A stretch of DNA of 64,000 bases. It comes from JARYGU01 sp033795365 (lineage in GTDB: Bacteria; Pseudomonadota; Alphaproteobacteria; Rhizobiales; Rhizobiaceae). The DNA lies in the NCBI GenBank assembly GCA_033795365.1, contig JARYGU010000003.1, positions 310,001 through 374,000 of the forward strand, given 5' to 3'. The notes beneath the pieces were generated by a model that saw only the letters and a list, made by a program, of their open reading frames with translations, ran no database searches and was not told where the DNA came from. Every line of letters begins with the position of its first letter. The first letter of the stretch is position 1. Positions 32,761 through 41,711 of this stretch are shown piece after piece. A program made the position numbers and the translations under genes.

Positions 32761-34341
32761 TCAGGCGGCGGGCCTGGAGGCGTCCATCGATCCGTCCGGA
32801 TAGATGTACATGCCTTCAAGATCCTTCTGCATGGCGTGGATCATCACCGAGGTGAACAAGGAAAGCGCCGGCATCTTGGAGGCGATGAGCGGCATGGTTT
32901 CGGTCTGCAGGATCTTCTGGCGCTCCTCGAGCGTCGGGGCATTGCGCTCCTTGTCGAGGCTCGCATCGATCTCAGCGTCCTCGATGCCGCAGATGCGGTG
33001 TGAGGAGGAATGGAAGTGGGTGCGCAGGACGAGGTCCGGCTCGGGCGATGCCGTCGACCAGCCGCAATCGACCATGTGCCCGGGACCGCCGCCCGGACGA
33101 TGGTAGAGCCGTTCGTTCCAGGCTGCCGGTTCGAGCACCGTCAGGCTGACGTTGAAACCCTGCTCGTTCAGCATGGCGGTGATGATCTCGCCGTATTCCT
33201 TCGTCTTCGGGTAGAAGCCGACCGACGTGATATATTCGAGCGCCGGCAGGCCCTCGCCGTTCGGAAAACCTGCCTCGGCCAGCAGCGCCTGGCATTTTTC
33301 CGGATCATATTTCGGATAGCTTTCGAGATCGATGTAGCCGAACTTGACCGGGGAGACGAAGTTGGACGAGGCATGCCCGGCCGAGCCCAGCACTTCAAGG
33401 ATCATGTCGCGGTCGATCGCGTGGCAGGCGGCCATGCGGATGCGCGGGTCGTTGAAGGGTTCCTTCGAGCAGCGGAACCACAGGTACTTGTTCTCGACCG
33501 AGACCACTTCATTGATGAAGATCGCAGGATTGCTCTTCAGCGAATCCACCTGCTCCGGTTCGAGACGCTCGACGATCGAGGCCTGGCCGTTCATCAGCGA
33601 CAGCATGCGGGTCGTGGAGTCGCCGGTGAAGGTGAAGTTGATGCCCGGGATCGCCGGCTTGCCCTTGAAGTAGCCGTCGAACGCCTCCAACACGGTATCG
33701 TTGCCGCGCTGCTCGACGAATTTGAACGGGCCGGTGCCGTTGAGGCGCTGGGAGAGCACGCCGCCGGGGCCGCCGGCAATGTCCTTCGCCGACATGATCG
33801 GCAGGAAGGAGGCGAGGAAGATGAAGAGGTGCGCCGGGTAGCCGCCCTTGGACGTGTCGACGATGACAGTGTAGTCGTCCGGCGTTTCGATGGTCAGGGT
33901 TTCGGTCGGACCCGGATACCACTGCGCCGGCCGGTCGGGCAGAGCGCCGTATTCGAAGGTCGCTTTGACATCTTCCGCCTTGAACGGCTTGCCGTCGTGA
34001 AAGACGATGCCTTCGCGCAATTTGATCTGCAGGCGATGCGGATCGAGGAGCTGGATGTCCGTTGCGAGTTCGTAGACGACCTCGCCCGGGTTATCGAGCT
34101 TCATCGGCGTGCGGGTCAAAAAGCCCATGACGAAGCCTTCGATGTTCTTCTGCGACAGCGTCGTATGCGCGGTCGGGTCCCAGTTCCCCGTGATATTCTC
34201 AGCCGAGAGGAAGGCCATGACCTTTCCGCCCTGCGCAAAGGCAGACGATATGAAAAAATCTGGATTGACCTGCAGATAGCCGGCGACGGCTGCACCGGCA
34301 GCACTCTGCAGGAATCGGCGACGATTGAATTCTGAACCCAT
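32761..34341 (-). CDS. ABC transporter substrate-binding protein, peptide/opine family (SBP_bac_5)
   Basis: This 526-residue periplasmic protein opens with a Tat-like leader (FNRRRFLQSAAGAAVAGYLQ) that could direct folded export. The mature domain has the family-5 landmarks LREGIVFHDGKPFKAEDVKA near 115, RLNGTGPFKFVEQRGNDTV near 198, WFRCSKEPFNDPRIRMAACH near 288 and PEKCQALLAEAGFPNGEGLP near 350. It is the first gene of the run that ends in eutC. Family members bind peptides, opines, nickel chelates or glutathione; here the downstream enzymes point to an amino-alcohol-containing compound. Confidence 0.93.
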   Translation of the reverse strand: MGSEFNRRRFLQSAAGAAVAGYLQVNPDFFISSAFAQGGKVMAFLSAENITGNWDPTAHTTLSQKNIEGFVMGFLTRTPMKLDNPGEVVYELATDIQLLDPHRLQIKLREGIVFHDGKPFKAEDVKATFEYGALPDRPAQWYPGPTETLTIETPDDYTVIVDTSKGGYPAHLFIFLASFLPIMSAKDIAGGPGGVLSQRLNGTGPFKFVEQRGNDTVLEAFDGYFKGKPAIPGINFTFTGDSTTRMLSLMNGQASIVERLEPEQVDSLKSNPAIFINEVVSVENKYLWFRCSKEPFNDPRIRMAACHAIDRDMILEVLGSAGHASSNFVSPVKFGYIDLESYPKYDPEKCQALLAEAGFPNGEGLPALEYITSVGFYPKTKEYGEIITAMLNEQGFNVSLTVLEPAAWNERLYHRPGGGPGHMVDCGWSTASPEPDLVLRTHFHSSSHRICGIEDAEIDASLDKERNAPTLEERQKILQTETMPLIASKMPALSLFTSVMIHAMQKDLEGMYIYPDGSMDASRPAA

Positions 34342-34728
34342 CGAGTTCCCCTTTTTAGATTTAGAACCGTCAAATCAGTCAAAACGGTCAAATCACACAA
34401 AAGCAAAATGCATGCCAAGTCCGGTCTTGCTGTGAATGCAGGGATATCCGTTGCGCTTAAATGTGGTTTCTGACCACTTTCTGATCCGATGATCAGATTT
34501 TGTGCGGATGCCGAGAGCAGCAGTGCGCGCCGTTGTTGATTGCGGGATGGCCCGCCCTTTCGAGGAAATCGAGCATGATGTGCCCCATTGAAGGAGCCGA
34601 TCCATGACGATATCGATATTGGGCATCGGCATAGGGAAGAATAGCTGCAGCGTTGTCGGCCGTCTGGACGGCACTGTCGGACATCGGCATCGGCGCGATG
34701 CCTGCGGGAGCGCGGCGGCGGCCCGGCG
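34342..34728. other. Intergenic region upstream of the eut-type operon
   Basis: 387 bp between the start of the binding-protein gene and the stop of the DedA gene, both on the minus strand. It holds three 9-bp iterons at 34369-34392 close to the binding-protein start and AT-rich DNA beyond, and is the presumed operon promoter. A 93-codon minus frame (34393-34674) has no recognisable domain and is not called. Confidence 0.5.
34369..34392 (-). promoter_or_regulatory. Three GTCAAA iterons with 9-bp spacing, candidate DeoR operator
   Basis: GTCAAA occurs at 34369, 34378 and 34387, exactly 9 bp apart. The outer two sit within 13-bp repeats AACCGTCAAATCA (34365-34377) and AACGGTCAAATCA (34383-34395). 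They lie 24-54 bp upstream of the binding-protein start. DeoR proteins often bind short direct repeats, so this is a natural operator candidate for the regulator encoded in the operon. Confidence 0.5.
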
Positions 34729-35448
34729 TCACGCGATATCTCGGAAGTAACACGGTTGCGTGAGGCGGCGGCGCGACCGATTGCACGCCCCTCGAGGTAT
34801 CATCAGATATCGCCTAACGCGGCACCCGTTTTTTTTGCAGCGGGCTCTGACCCTCCGTGCGACCCAGAAGAGAGCTGCCTCCGCAACGAGCAGGCAGCCG
34901 AGGGCAGTCAAAGCGAGGACCGTCGTGTTTGCCGTTTCGACCGAACCGGAGGCTGCATATCCGACGCCGATGAACAGGCCGTTCCAGATCGCGATGCCGG
35001 CCCCCGAGGCCGCCAGGAAGCTGCGCGCGTTCCCGCGAAGAATGGCCGCGAAGGCCGGGGCGAACAGCCTGACGGTCGGCAGGAGCTGGAGCGAGAAGGC
35101 CAGTGCGGCCTGGTTTCGACGGAACGAGACGATCCAGCGCTCGATGCCATCGGTGGACAACCCGAAGAGCCGGCCGGCCCTGTTGAGGAGACGCGTGGAA
35201 CGCACGTCACCCAGCCCCCTGACCGCGTAGAACCAGGCGGCGCAGCCGAACAAGCTGCCCGTGACGGTCGCGATGAAAGCCGCCGGCAGCGACCATGCTC
35301 CCTCCGCCGCGCCGATGCCGACCGCCAGCAGCAGTCCATAGGAAGGAATCACCGGCACGAAGCGCTCCGCCAGCGCGACGGCGAAGAGACCTATGAGGCC
35401 GTAGGCACCGATCCACGCCATGACTGTGCCCACCGGGTCGAAATCCAT
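34729..35448 (-). CDS. DedA family membrane protein
   Basis: This 239-residue integral membrane protein has the DedA/SNARE-associated core: ERFVPVIPSYGLLLAVG near 26, the GSLFGCAAWFYAVRGLGD segment near 62, and QLLPTVRLFAPAFAAILRGN, the usual F/G-R-x-P motif region, near 120. It has about five hydrophobic segments. The ATG at 35448 has GAGGAGCGG upstream; the longer frame is not supported. DedA proteins are linked to membrane homeostasis and lipid-carrier flipping. The C-terminal 40 residues are very basic and extend past the usual end. It is preceded by the hairpin-rich gap at 35449-35756. Confidence 0.85.
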   Translation of the reverse strand: MDFDPVGTVMAWIGAYGLIGLFAVALAERFVPVIPSYGLLLAVGIGAAEGAWSLPAAFIATVTGSLFGCAAWFYAVRGLGDVRSTRLLNRAGRLFGLSTDGIERWIVSFRRNQAALAFSLQLLPTVRLFAPAFAAILRGNARSFLAASGAGIAIWNGLFIGVGYAASGSVETANTTVLALTALGCLLVAEAALFWVARRVRARCKKNGCRVRRYLMIPRGACNRSRRRLTQPCYFRDIA

Positions 35449-35756
35449 AATCCGCTCCTCTTCAGTCGGTGTTGCGGCAACGGGAAGGGGCGGCCACCGA
35501 AGGCGCCGATTTGTCAGGGTTCTCCTTCGGTGGCCCTGGAGGTCGCCAGTGGATTGGGGGTGTGGCGACCCCATTCGGATCAGAAGGAACGGGGGCGCTC
35601 CCCTGATCCGATTTCAAGTCTGCGGTGGCCGAAGCTGCGCTCGGCAACGGCATGGACAGCACTTCACGGGTGTGCCGCATCCATACCGGATAGTTCGGAA
35701 CGAAAACGCTGAACGCGTTCAGCACAGTGATCCCGCCCAGTGGAAACACCGGCGTT
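35449..35756. other. Non-coding gap rich in perfect inverted repeats
   Basis: 308 bp between the molybdenum hydroxylase stop and the DedA start, both minus strand. It holds three consecutive stem-loops (35492-35611) and a 16-bp perfect palindrome, GCTGAACGCGTTCAGC, at 35708-35723. A proline-rich open frame crosses part of it on the minus strand but has no domain and no good start. Confidence 0.6.
35492..35611. repeat. Cluster of three stem-loops
   Basis: Stem 1: GGCCACCGAAGG (35492-35503) with CCTTCGGTGGCC (35524-35535), 12 bp, 20-base loop. Stem 2: GGTCGCCA (35541-35548) with TGGCGACC (35563-35570), 8 bp. Stem 3: TCGGATCAG (35575-35583) with CTGATCCGA (35603-35611), 9 bp, with a possible GGGG/CCCC inner stem. 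A further CGGTGGCC at 35623-35630 could compete for the first arm of stem 1. No T-run follows on either strand, so these are not simple terminators. Confidence 0.7.
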
Positions 35757-38075
35757 CTACGTTGCGGCGGAAGGCAAGACGGTCCGCATGCGTCGTTCAC
35801 CGATGGTTTCGGCGATGGCCAGCGGCAACGAGCGTATCCGTCGGCCTGTGGCGGCATGGATGGCATTGGCGATAGCGCCTGCGACGGGCACGATACCCGG
35901 CTCGCCTGCACCGCCCGGCGGCAGGCCGCTGTCGACGATGGCGACCTCGACCGCCGGTGCATTGGCTAGGCGTTGCATCGGAAAGTCATGGAAGTTCGAT
36001 TCCATCACCGCGCCGCCATCGAGCGTGATCGCGCTCATCAGCGCGGTCGTCACTCCGAAGATGATGCCGCCCTCCATCTGGGCGATGACGGCGTCGGGGT
36101 TGATCACCATCCCCACGTCGATCGCGCAGAAGACGCGGTCGACGGTAATCTCGCCGTCTTCCGCCACGGTGACCTCGGCCACCTGCGCCACCACGCTTCG
36201 ATAGCATTCCTCGATGGCGATGCCGCGCCCTCGCCCCGGCGTCATGGGCGTGCCCCACCCGGCCAGCTCTGCCACCCGGTTCAGCACGGCGAGATGACGG
36301 GGGCTGTCGCGCAGAAGCGCCCGACGATAGTCCAGCGGATCCGCTTCGGCAGCCAGTGCGCATTCGTCGATGAAGCTCTCGGTGAAGAAGGTATTGAACG
36401 AAAAGCCGTTCGACCGCCAAAACCCTATCGGCATATGGCTGGGTACATGCTGGCTGCGCACACGCCGGTTGGGGATCGCGTAATGGAGTTTGTCCAACCC
36501 TTCGACCGTAAGACGGTCCCCGTCGGGACCGGGGTTGAAGGGAAGGTTGCGGCCGGCGACGGATTCGATGATCGACTGTGCCGCGACCAACGCATCATAG
36601 GCGACAGGCAGGCCGTCCGGTCCCAATGCTGCGCGCAGCCGTGCAGCCGCGTGGCTGCGGTAGAGACCACGACCGATATCCTCCTCTCGCGACCAGATCA
36701 GTTTTATCGGCCGCCCCCGATGCCGGGTGGCAAGAAAGGCCGCCTGCGCCGTGACGTCCAGATCGCTGCGGCGGCCGAAAGCGCCGCCGTTCATCGTGAT
36801 GTTGCATCCGATCGAGGCTGGTTCCACACCCGCCCATTCCGTCCCTCTGTTAACACCGGTGCGTACCCCCAAAGGCGACTGGGACGGCACCCAGGCTTCC
36901 ACAGAACCATCCTGTCGGACAAGCACCGTCGCATTGATCGGCTCCATGCAGGCGTGCGCCAGAAAGGGCGCGTCATAACTGGCCTCGATCACCGGGGCCG
37001 TGCCGTCAGCGATAGCCGCTTGCGCATCGCCTTCATCGATATTCTCGTATGGCGCTTCAGCGTCGAGCGCAGCCTGAAGCCGTGCGGACATCTCGGCGCT
37101 TGTGACCCCATCCGCCTCGGTTTCCGTCCATGCGATATCCAGCAGCCAGGCGGCCTGTTCGGCCCGCCACCAGGAATCGGCCACGACCGCAACCTGACGC
37201 CCGTTGACGATCGCAACATCCCTGACGCCGGGTTGCCCCCGTATCTCGGCCTCGTTCGCGATGCCCGCCACCGTCGCTCCGAAGACCGGCGCATGGCGGA
37301 TCGTTGCATGGAGCATGTCGGACAGAACGACATCCATCCCGAAAACCGGCTCACCCCGAACCTTCGCGGGCAGATCGACGCGAGCCTGCCGCGTGCCGAT
37401 CACCCGCCATTCGGAGGCAGGTTTCAACATGGGTTCGTCCGGCGGCGGCAGAACGGCGGCCTCACGGGCAAGCTCACCATAGGACAGGTTTCGGCCTGAC
37501 GCCTCGTGCCGGACGAACCCGCCGCTGGTCGTCAGTTGCGAAACGGGTACACCGAGACGCGTCGCCCCGGCGGCGAGCAGCATCTGTCGGGCCGAAGCAC
37601 CGGCCACACGCATGGGATGCCAGAGCGCCATCGTGGAGGCCGAGGCACCAGTCGCAATGAAACCGAGCAGGCCGAGCACGCGCCGCCCGACCCAGACCGC
37701 AGGCCCGCTTGCCTCTTCCGGGCGCTGTTGAAGCACATTGAACCAGTTGGCGTAGGCCGGCAGAGGTTCGACCGGGAAGACCACGCTGATGCGGTCGTCA
37801 AAGGGAACGTCCAGTTCCTCGGCTACGACCATGGCAAGGCCGGTATGGATGCCCTGCCCCATCTCGGTGCGCGGCACGCTGACGACCACCCGGCCGTCGT
37901 CATGAATAGTGAGGAAGGCGTTGAGAACGGCACGGTCGTCATCGACGAAACCGTCAAGCCCGTCCACATCGACGGTGGCGAGATAACCGATACCGCCGAC
38001 GGCGGCGACAAGCGCGGTGCCGCCGATAGCCGCGCCGGTCAGGAGAAACGTGCGTCGGGATAGAAGGCGTGCCAT
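35757..38075 (-). CDS. Xanthine dehydrogenase family molybdopterin-binding subunit (Tat-exported, IorB-like)
   Basis: This 772-residue large subunit of a two-subunit molybdenum hydroxylase starts with a twin-arginine leader (SRRTFLLTGAAIGGTALVAA), so the enzyme probably acts in the periplasm. Family landmarks are VPRTEMGQGIHTGLAMVVAE near 62, FGMDVVLSDMLHATIRHAP near 246, HACMEPINATVLV near 370, GGAFGRRSDLD near 430, PIKLIWSREEDIGRGLYRSH near 454 and the C-terminal LPPGGAGEPGIVPVAGAIAN with the catalytic Glu. The ATG at 38075 has GAGGAGC upstream. It follows its iron-sulfur partner by 10 bp. No FAD subunit or cytochrome c is encoded beside it. The substrate is probably an aldehyde or N-heterocycle. 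Confidence 0.93.
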   Translation of the reverse strand: MARLLSRRTFLLTGAAIGGTALVAAVGGIGYLATVDVDGLDGFVDDDRAVLNAFLTIHDDGRVVVSVPRTEMGQGIHTGLAMVVAEELDVPFDDRISVVFPVEPLPAYANWFNVLQQRPEEASGPAVWVGRRVLGLLGFIATGASASTMALWHPMRVAGASARQMLLAAGATRLGVPVSQLTTSGGFVRHEASGRNLSYGELAREAAVLPPPDEPMLKPASEWRVIGTRQARVDLPAKVRGEPVFGMDVVLSDMLHATIRHAPVFGATVAGIANEAEIRGQPGVRDVAIVNGRQVAVVADSWWRAEQAAWLLDIAWTETEADGVTSAEMSARLQAALDAEAPYENIDEGDAQAAIADGTAPVIEASYDAPFLAHACMEPINATVLVRQDGSVEAWVPSQSPLGVRTGVNRGTEWAGVEPASIGCNITMNGGAFGRRSDLDVTAQAAFLATRHRGRPIKLIWSREEDIGRGLYRSHAAARLRAALGPDGLPVAYDALVAAQSIIESVAGRNLPFNPGPDGDRLTVEGLDKLHYAIPNRRVRSQHVPSHMPIGFWRSNGFSFNTFFTESFIDECALAAEADPLDYRRALLRDSPRHLAVLNRVAELAGWGTPMTPGRGRGIAIEECYRSVVAQVAEVTVAEDGEITVDRVFCAIDVGMVINPDAVIAQMEGGIIFGVTTALMSAITLDGGAVMESNFHDFPMQRLANAPAVEVAIVDSGLPPGGAGEPGIVPVAGAIANAIHAATGRRIRSLPLAIAETIGERRMRTVLPSAAT

Positions 38076-38085
38076 CGCGAGCTCC

Positions 38086-38556
38086 TCAGCCTTGTGCCTG
38101 AACCTGCGCCGCCGCGGCGCGATGGATGGCGCGGCGAATGCGCGGATAGGTGCCGCAGCGACAGATATTGGTGATCGCCTCGTCGATCTCGGCGTCGGTC
38201 GGCTGCGGGTTCTGAGCAAGCAGCGCCGTGACGGCGATGAGGAACCCCGGCTGGCAGAAGCCGCATTGCGGCACCTGCTCGTCGAGCCAGGATTGTTGCA
38301 CGACGGATAAGGTGCCGTCCGACCGGGCGAGACCTTCAACGGTCACCACCGAAGCGCCGGCAACGTCTCCGAGAGCGGTCACGCAAGACGGCGTCGACTC
38401 GCCGTCGATGAGGACGCGACAGGCGCCGCATTGGGCAATGCCGCAGCCATATTTTGGGCCAAGCAGGCCCAGATCTTCGCGCAGTGCCCACAGAAGAGGC
38501 TTGTCGTCCTCTGCAGCGATATTCACAAGGGAGCCGTTAACCGTGAGCGATATCAT
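38086..38556 (-). CDS. (2Fe-2S)-binding subunit of molybdenum hydroxylase
   Basis: This 156-residue small subunit has two [2Fe-2S] clusters. The plant-ferredoxin-type site is CGIAQCGACRVLIDGE near 38, with another Cys in TPSCVTAL. The C-terminal site is VPQCGFCQPGFL near 98 with ITNICRCGTYPRIRRAI near 127. It passes electrons from the molybdenum cofactor subunit encoded next. The ATG at 38556 is the normal family start (MISLTVNGS); the frame upstream to 38712 is not conserved. The large subunit's Tat leader would carry this leaderless subunit along. Confidence 0.93.
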   Translation of the reverse strand: MISLTVNGSLVNIAAEDDKPLLWALREDLGLLGPKYGCGIAQCGACRVLIDGESTPSCVTALGDVAGASVVTVEGLARSDGTLSVVQQSWLDEQVPQCGFCQPGFLIAVTALLAQNPQPTDAEIDEAITNICRCGTYPRIRRAIHRAAAAQVQAQG

Positions 38557-38949
38557 GTCGACCTCATTGTTGATGCTTGTCCAAATCCACAAGTGTATAA
38601 TGCAGCCGCGCCTCAAGGCGCCCACGCGGCCTCGAGGGCGGTTGCCCAACTGAGACCGGTCGGGGAAATGCGGCGGGCACAGCCGCAACGGCCTTTTGGG
38701 CGGCGAGAACATCGCGCGCCTGCGTCATGCATTTGGCCTCGGCGGCGATCGGCGCGGAGCGTGACTGCGGCCGTTGAAAACGCATTCGGTAAGGACGCAG
38801 CGAACGCTCTATCTTTGCCCGGTGCGCCAGGATGTATGTGGCGACTCGCCTTGGAATGCGGCTATTGACGGCTCGGTTGTTTCTGTCATCGTAAGCATCA
38901 AGCATTCACCTCGCTTTGATCGGCACCATCAAACTAGAGGGAGTGTCCG
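38557..38949. other. Intergenic region between molybdenum hydroxylase and AraC pseudogene
   Basis: 393 bp between divergent units. A minus frame at 38564-38905 has no recognisable domain. The last 40 bp before 38950 resemble the sequence in front of the two other AraC_N copies (45736, 48999), including the AGAGGGAGTGTCC ribosome-binding region. Confidence 0.5.
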
Positions 38950-39752
38950 ATGAGCAGAATGCCCGAAACCTCAATAAACTTGCCTATTTCTACAAGCGAC
39001 AATACCTTGTCTGAAGCAGGTCGCGTGATACGCTGGCTGTCAAACAGATCGGGGGGCCACGTGTCGTCATCGCTTCTTGGCGAAGCCACAGGTTACATCG
39101 AGAGCCAGGGCGGCGGTGAGGGCCTGTTCCCGACACGGCTCAGCGGCGTGCACATACTCCGCTCCTTTCAGGAGAGGATGCCGATGCGGCAGATCTACCG
39201 GCCGTCGCTCTGCGTGGTGTTGAAGGGAGCGAAAGAAATTCTCTTCGGTGAAGACAGGCTTCACTACGGCGCGATGGAATGCCTGGTCGTCAGCATGGAA
39301 ATGCCGGCCAGCGGGCGGATCGTCGAGGCCAGTCCGCAGGCACCATATCTCGGCATTACAATAGACCTCGATGTGGCGATGCTGCGTGAAGTGCTGGAGC
39401 AGTTGGATACGCCGCCGGTTCCGCCTGCCGACTGCGGTTCGTGCGCGTTCGTAGGGCAGGTCGACGAGCCGCTGGCGGAATGCGTCCATCATCGTTCCAT
39501 CAACACGTCAAGGTGCTCACCTCGGTAACTCCGCTCCAGTTCCAGAAGCAGCTGCGCCTTCTTGAGGCGCGACGGCTAATGGTGGGAGACGTTGCAAACG
39601 TGGCGGAGGCTGCTTACCAGGTTGGCTACGAAAGCGCTTCGCAGTTCAGCCGCGAATACTCCGGGATGTTCGGAGTTGCTCCGAACCGTGACGTGACGAA
39701 CCAGCAGCGTCTATATCGCCAATACGCCAGCCGTGAACCGCGCACGGTATAG
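38950..39752 (+). pseudogene. AraC family regulator (AraC_N type), internal deletion and frameshift
   Basis: The first 180 codons match the intact regulator at 48999-50033 closely (MPMRQIYRPSLCVV, AMECLVVSMEMPASGR, EVLEQLDTPPVPPA, DEPLAECV). At 39485 the match jumps: the following bases correspond to about 49771 of the intact copy, so about 232 bp are missing. Because 232 is not a multiple of three, the HTH region (SSFHQHVKVLTSVTPLQFQK, VGYESASQFSREYSGMFG) lies in another frame, ending at 39752. The encoded protein would have a ligand-binding half but only an out-of-frame remnant of its DNA-binding half, so it is dead as a regulator. Confidence 0.9.
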
Positions 39753-40010
39753 ATCGTTTATCAAAGAGGCCACTTTCTGCAGTTTCTGTTGGGAGTAGCA
39801 CTCTCTATATGGGCAAGGAAACGCCATTGCAGATAATTGTGAGGGGCTGGAACTGCTTCAGGCATTCAGCCGCTTCCGGGTGCATATTGCACCGCTGGAT
39901 TCACAAACTCAATCCACTGTATAGCCGTCGGCCTCAGCAGGCGCTATGTCCGCCGCTCAACTCCAGCCGTTCGTATGCCATATGACCTTGTCCGTATTCC
40001 AACATTTGGA

Positions 40011-41465
40011 TCACGGTGATACCTCCCGCACTGGCGCTCTGACCGCTTGGGTCGGGTCTTTCGCACAGCGTGATGCCGTCGCGTGCACCGTGCACTGGAC
40101 GGGGCGGTCGTGGATACCGTCGGAGTCTGCAGGTGTGACGGTTACCGGCGACCGCACCACGCGGCGCGCGTGCGCGCGGCCCAGCCAGATGCCGAGCGCG
40201 GCCCAGATCAGTGCCAGCGGTAGAGCCGCGCCGGTCAGTGCCACCAGGCCCATGCCGAGGCGGCCAAGCAAGCCCTCGATCTGCGCGCCGCCGCTACCGC
40301 CGCCGCTATATACGAAGGTGTCGATGAAGGCCTTGGCCTTGTATTTATCCTCGCGGCTGACCACCGTGAATAGCGCTTCCCGCGCCGGCCGGGTGATGCC
40401 GCGCTGCACGGCGCTGTTGGTTGCCTCGAGCAGGATCAGCACTACGAACGATCCATAGATCGCCAGCCCGATGAAGCCAATGGCGGTGGCCGCAGGCAGG
40501 ATTGCCAGCGCAATGCCGAGGCCGAAGCGCTTGATGATCTGTCCGGTCAGGGTGAGTTGCAGCGCCAGCACCGCGATCTGGGTCCACATGTCGACGTTGC
40601 CGAGGATCGCCGCGCGCATATCCGTGTCGTCGGCCACCGCCGCAACCATCTGTAGGCGGGTGAAGTAGATGAAGGTTGCCACCACGGCCATCAGCAGCAC
40701 GTAGATGGCGATGCCGCCGAGGTAAGGCGAGCGAAACACGGCACCGATGCCGGCCCAGGCGCTGCCGCCGATGCGCTCGGCCTCGCTCGGGAACCCGGCC
40801 GTGGTGGCAGAGGTACCGGCGTCGGCCCGGTCCGGCGCCACACGCGCGAGCAGCCAGGCCGCGGCCAGGGCCAGCAGCAGAAATCCGCCCGCAACCAGGA
40901 GCAGGTTAGGCGTACCCAGCGGCGCGGCCAGCTGCGATGTGAGCCAGGGTCCGAAGATCGCGCCGAGCGTTCCGCCCATCGAGATCAGGGCGAAGAAGCG
41001 CTTGCCCTGGTCGCTGGTGAAGCGATCGGCCAGCAGCGCCCAGAACACCATGGTGACGAACAGGTTGAAGACGCTGTACCAGACATAGAACACTTGGCCG
41101 ATGGCATCGCCGACGCTCTCCCGTGCAAACATCAACAGCCCCCAAAACGTGATCAGGCTCAGGACAAAGCCGCCGTATGTGGTGCCGATGAGCTGCAGGC
41201 GGCGCAGGTGGCTGACCAGCAAGCCGAAGAGGGGGGTGGCTGCAAAGGTGACCATGGCAGTACCGATGAACAGCCAGCGGAGGCTATCGAGGCCGGCCTG
41301 CATGCCCAAGGCGTCACGAGCAGGGCGGAGCACCATCAGCGCACTCAGCACGCAGAAGAAGAAGAACGCCACGATCAGCACCGGCCCGATCTCCTGGCGG
41401 TGGAGATTGAACAGGGCCTGCAGCATGCGCGGGCGAGGCGGTGCGGACATTCTGGTTCGACTCAT
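40011..41465 (-). CDS. Membrane transporter, MFS / NTP-NDP exchange (TLC)-like, copy A
   Basis: This 484-residue protein has about twelve membrane helices. Recognisable segments are ALFNLHRQEIGPVLIVAFFF near 16, VLRPARDALGMQAGLDSLRW near 46, FTSDQGKRFFALISMGGTLG near 150 and QRGITRPAREALFTVVSRED near 346 followed by KYKAKAFIDTFVY. This layout is that of proteins annotated as NTP/NDP exchange transporters or atypical MFS carriers, distantly related to the ATP/ADP translocases of intracellular bacteria. It is a close paralogue of the gene at 43966-45354. Its C-terminus is longer and polar. It follows an SDR gene on the same strand. The substrate is unknown. Confidence 0.85.
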   Translation of the reverse strand: MSRTRMSAPPRPRMLQALFNLHRQEIGPVLIVAFFFFCVLSALMVLRPARDALGMQAGLDSLRWLFIGTAMVTFAATPLFGLLVSHLRRLQLIGTTYGGFVLSLITFWGLLMFARESVGDAIGQVFYVWYSVFNLFVTMVFWALLADRFTSDQGKRFFALISMGGTLGAIFGPWLTSQLAAPLGTPNLLLVAGGFLLLALAAAWLLARVAPDRADAGTSATTAGFPSEAERIGGSAWAGIGAVFRSPYLGGIAIYVLLMAVVATFIYFTRLQMVAAVADDTDMRAAILGNVDMWTQIAVLALQLTLTGQIIKRFGLGIALAILPAATAIGFIGLAIYGSFVVLILLEATNSAVQRGITRPAREALFTVVSREDKYKAKAFIDTFVYSGGGSGGAQIEGLLGRLGMGLVALTGAALPLALIWAALGIWLGRAHARRVVRSPVTVTPADSDGIHDRPVQCTVHATASRCAKDPTQAVRAPVREVSP

Positions 41466-41711
41466 GAAGATCTCCTGGGCGCACCGGCGCCCAGGAAGCG
41501 GACGGTGGTCGGCTCGGTGGCATGCTGCGGCAGCGTCCGATGCTCACAGCCGAGGCAGACACGGCAGCGCATGGTGCCCGCACAGAGATGCAACGACATG
41601 CCACGTGGCTGTCGCCGCTTTCCTGCGCTGGGCTTTCCGAACGCTTGGTTCCGGGTGAGCAAACCAGACCTCGCTGACGTTCGGCGAGGTCCGGAGCGAT
41701 CAGTGGAGAGG

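Noticed and set aside
24100..34400. Possible ethanolamine microcompartment or cobalamin riboswitch
   Set aside because: No shell protein genes are present, and I could not find a B12-box-like conserved segment upstream of the operon; no claim is made.
35492..35611. Hairpins as ordinary rho-independent terminators of the molybdenum hydroxylase gene
   Set aside because: None is followed by a T-run on the minus strand, and three in a row are not needed for termination.
35973..37499. Long plus-strand frame opposite the first molybdenum hydroxylase
   Set aside because: Antisense shadow; the minus strand carries the Tat leader and family motifs.
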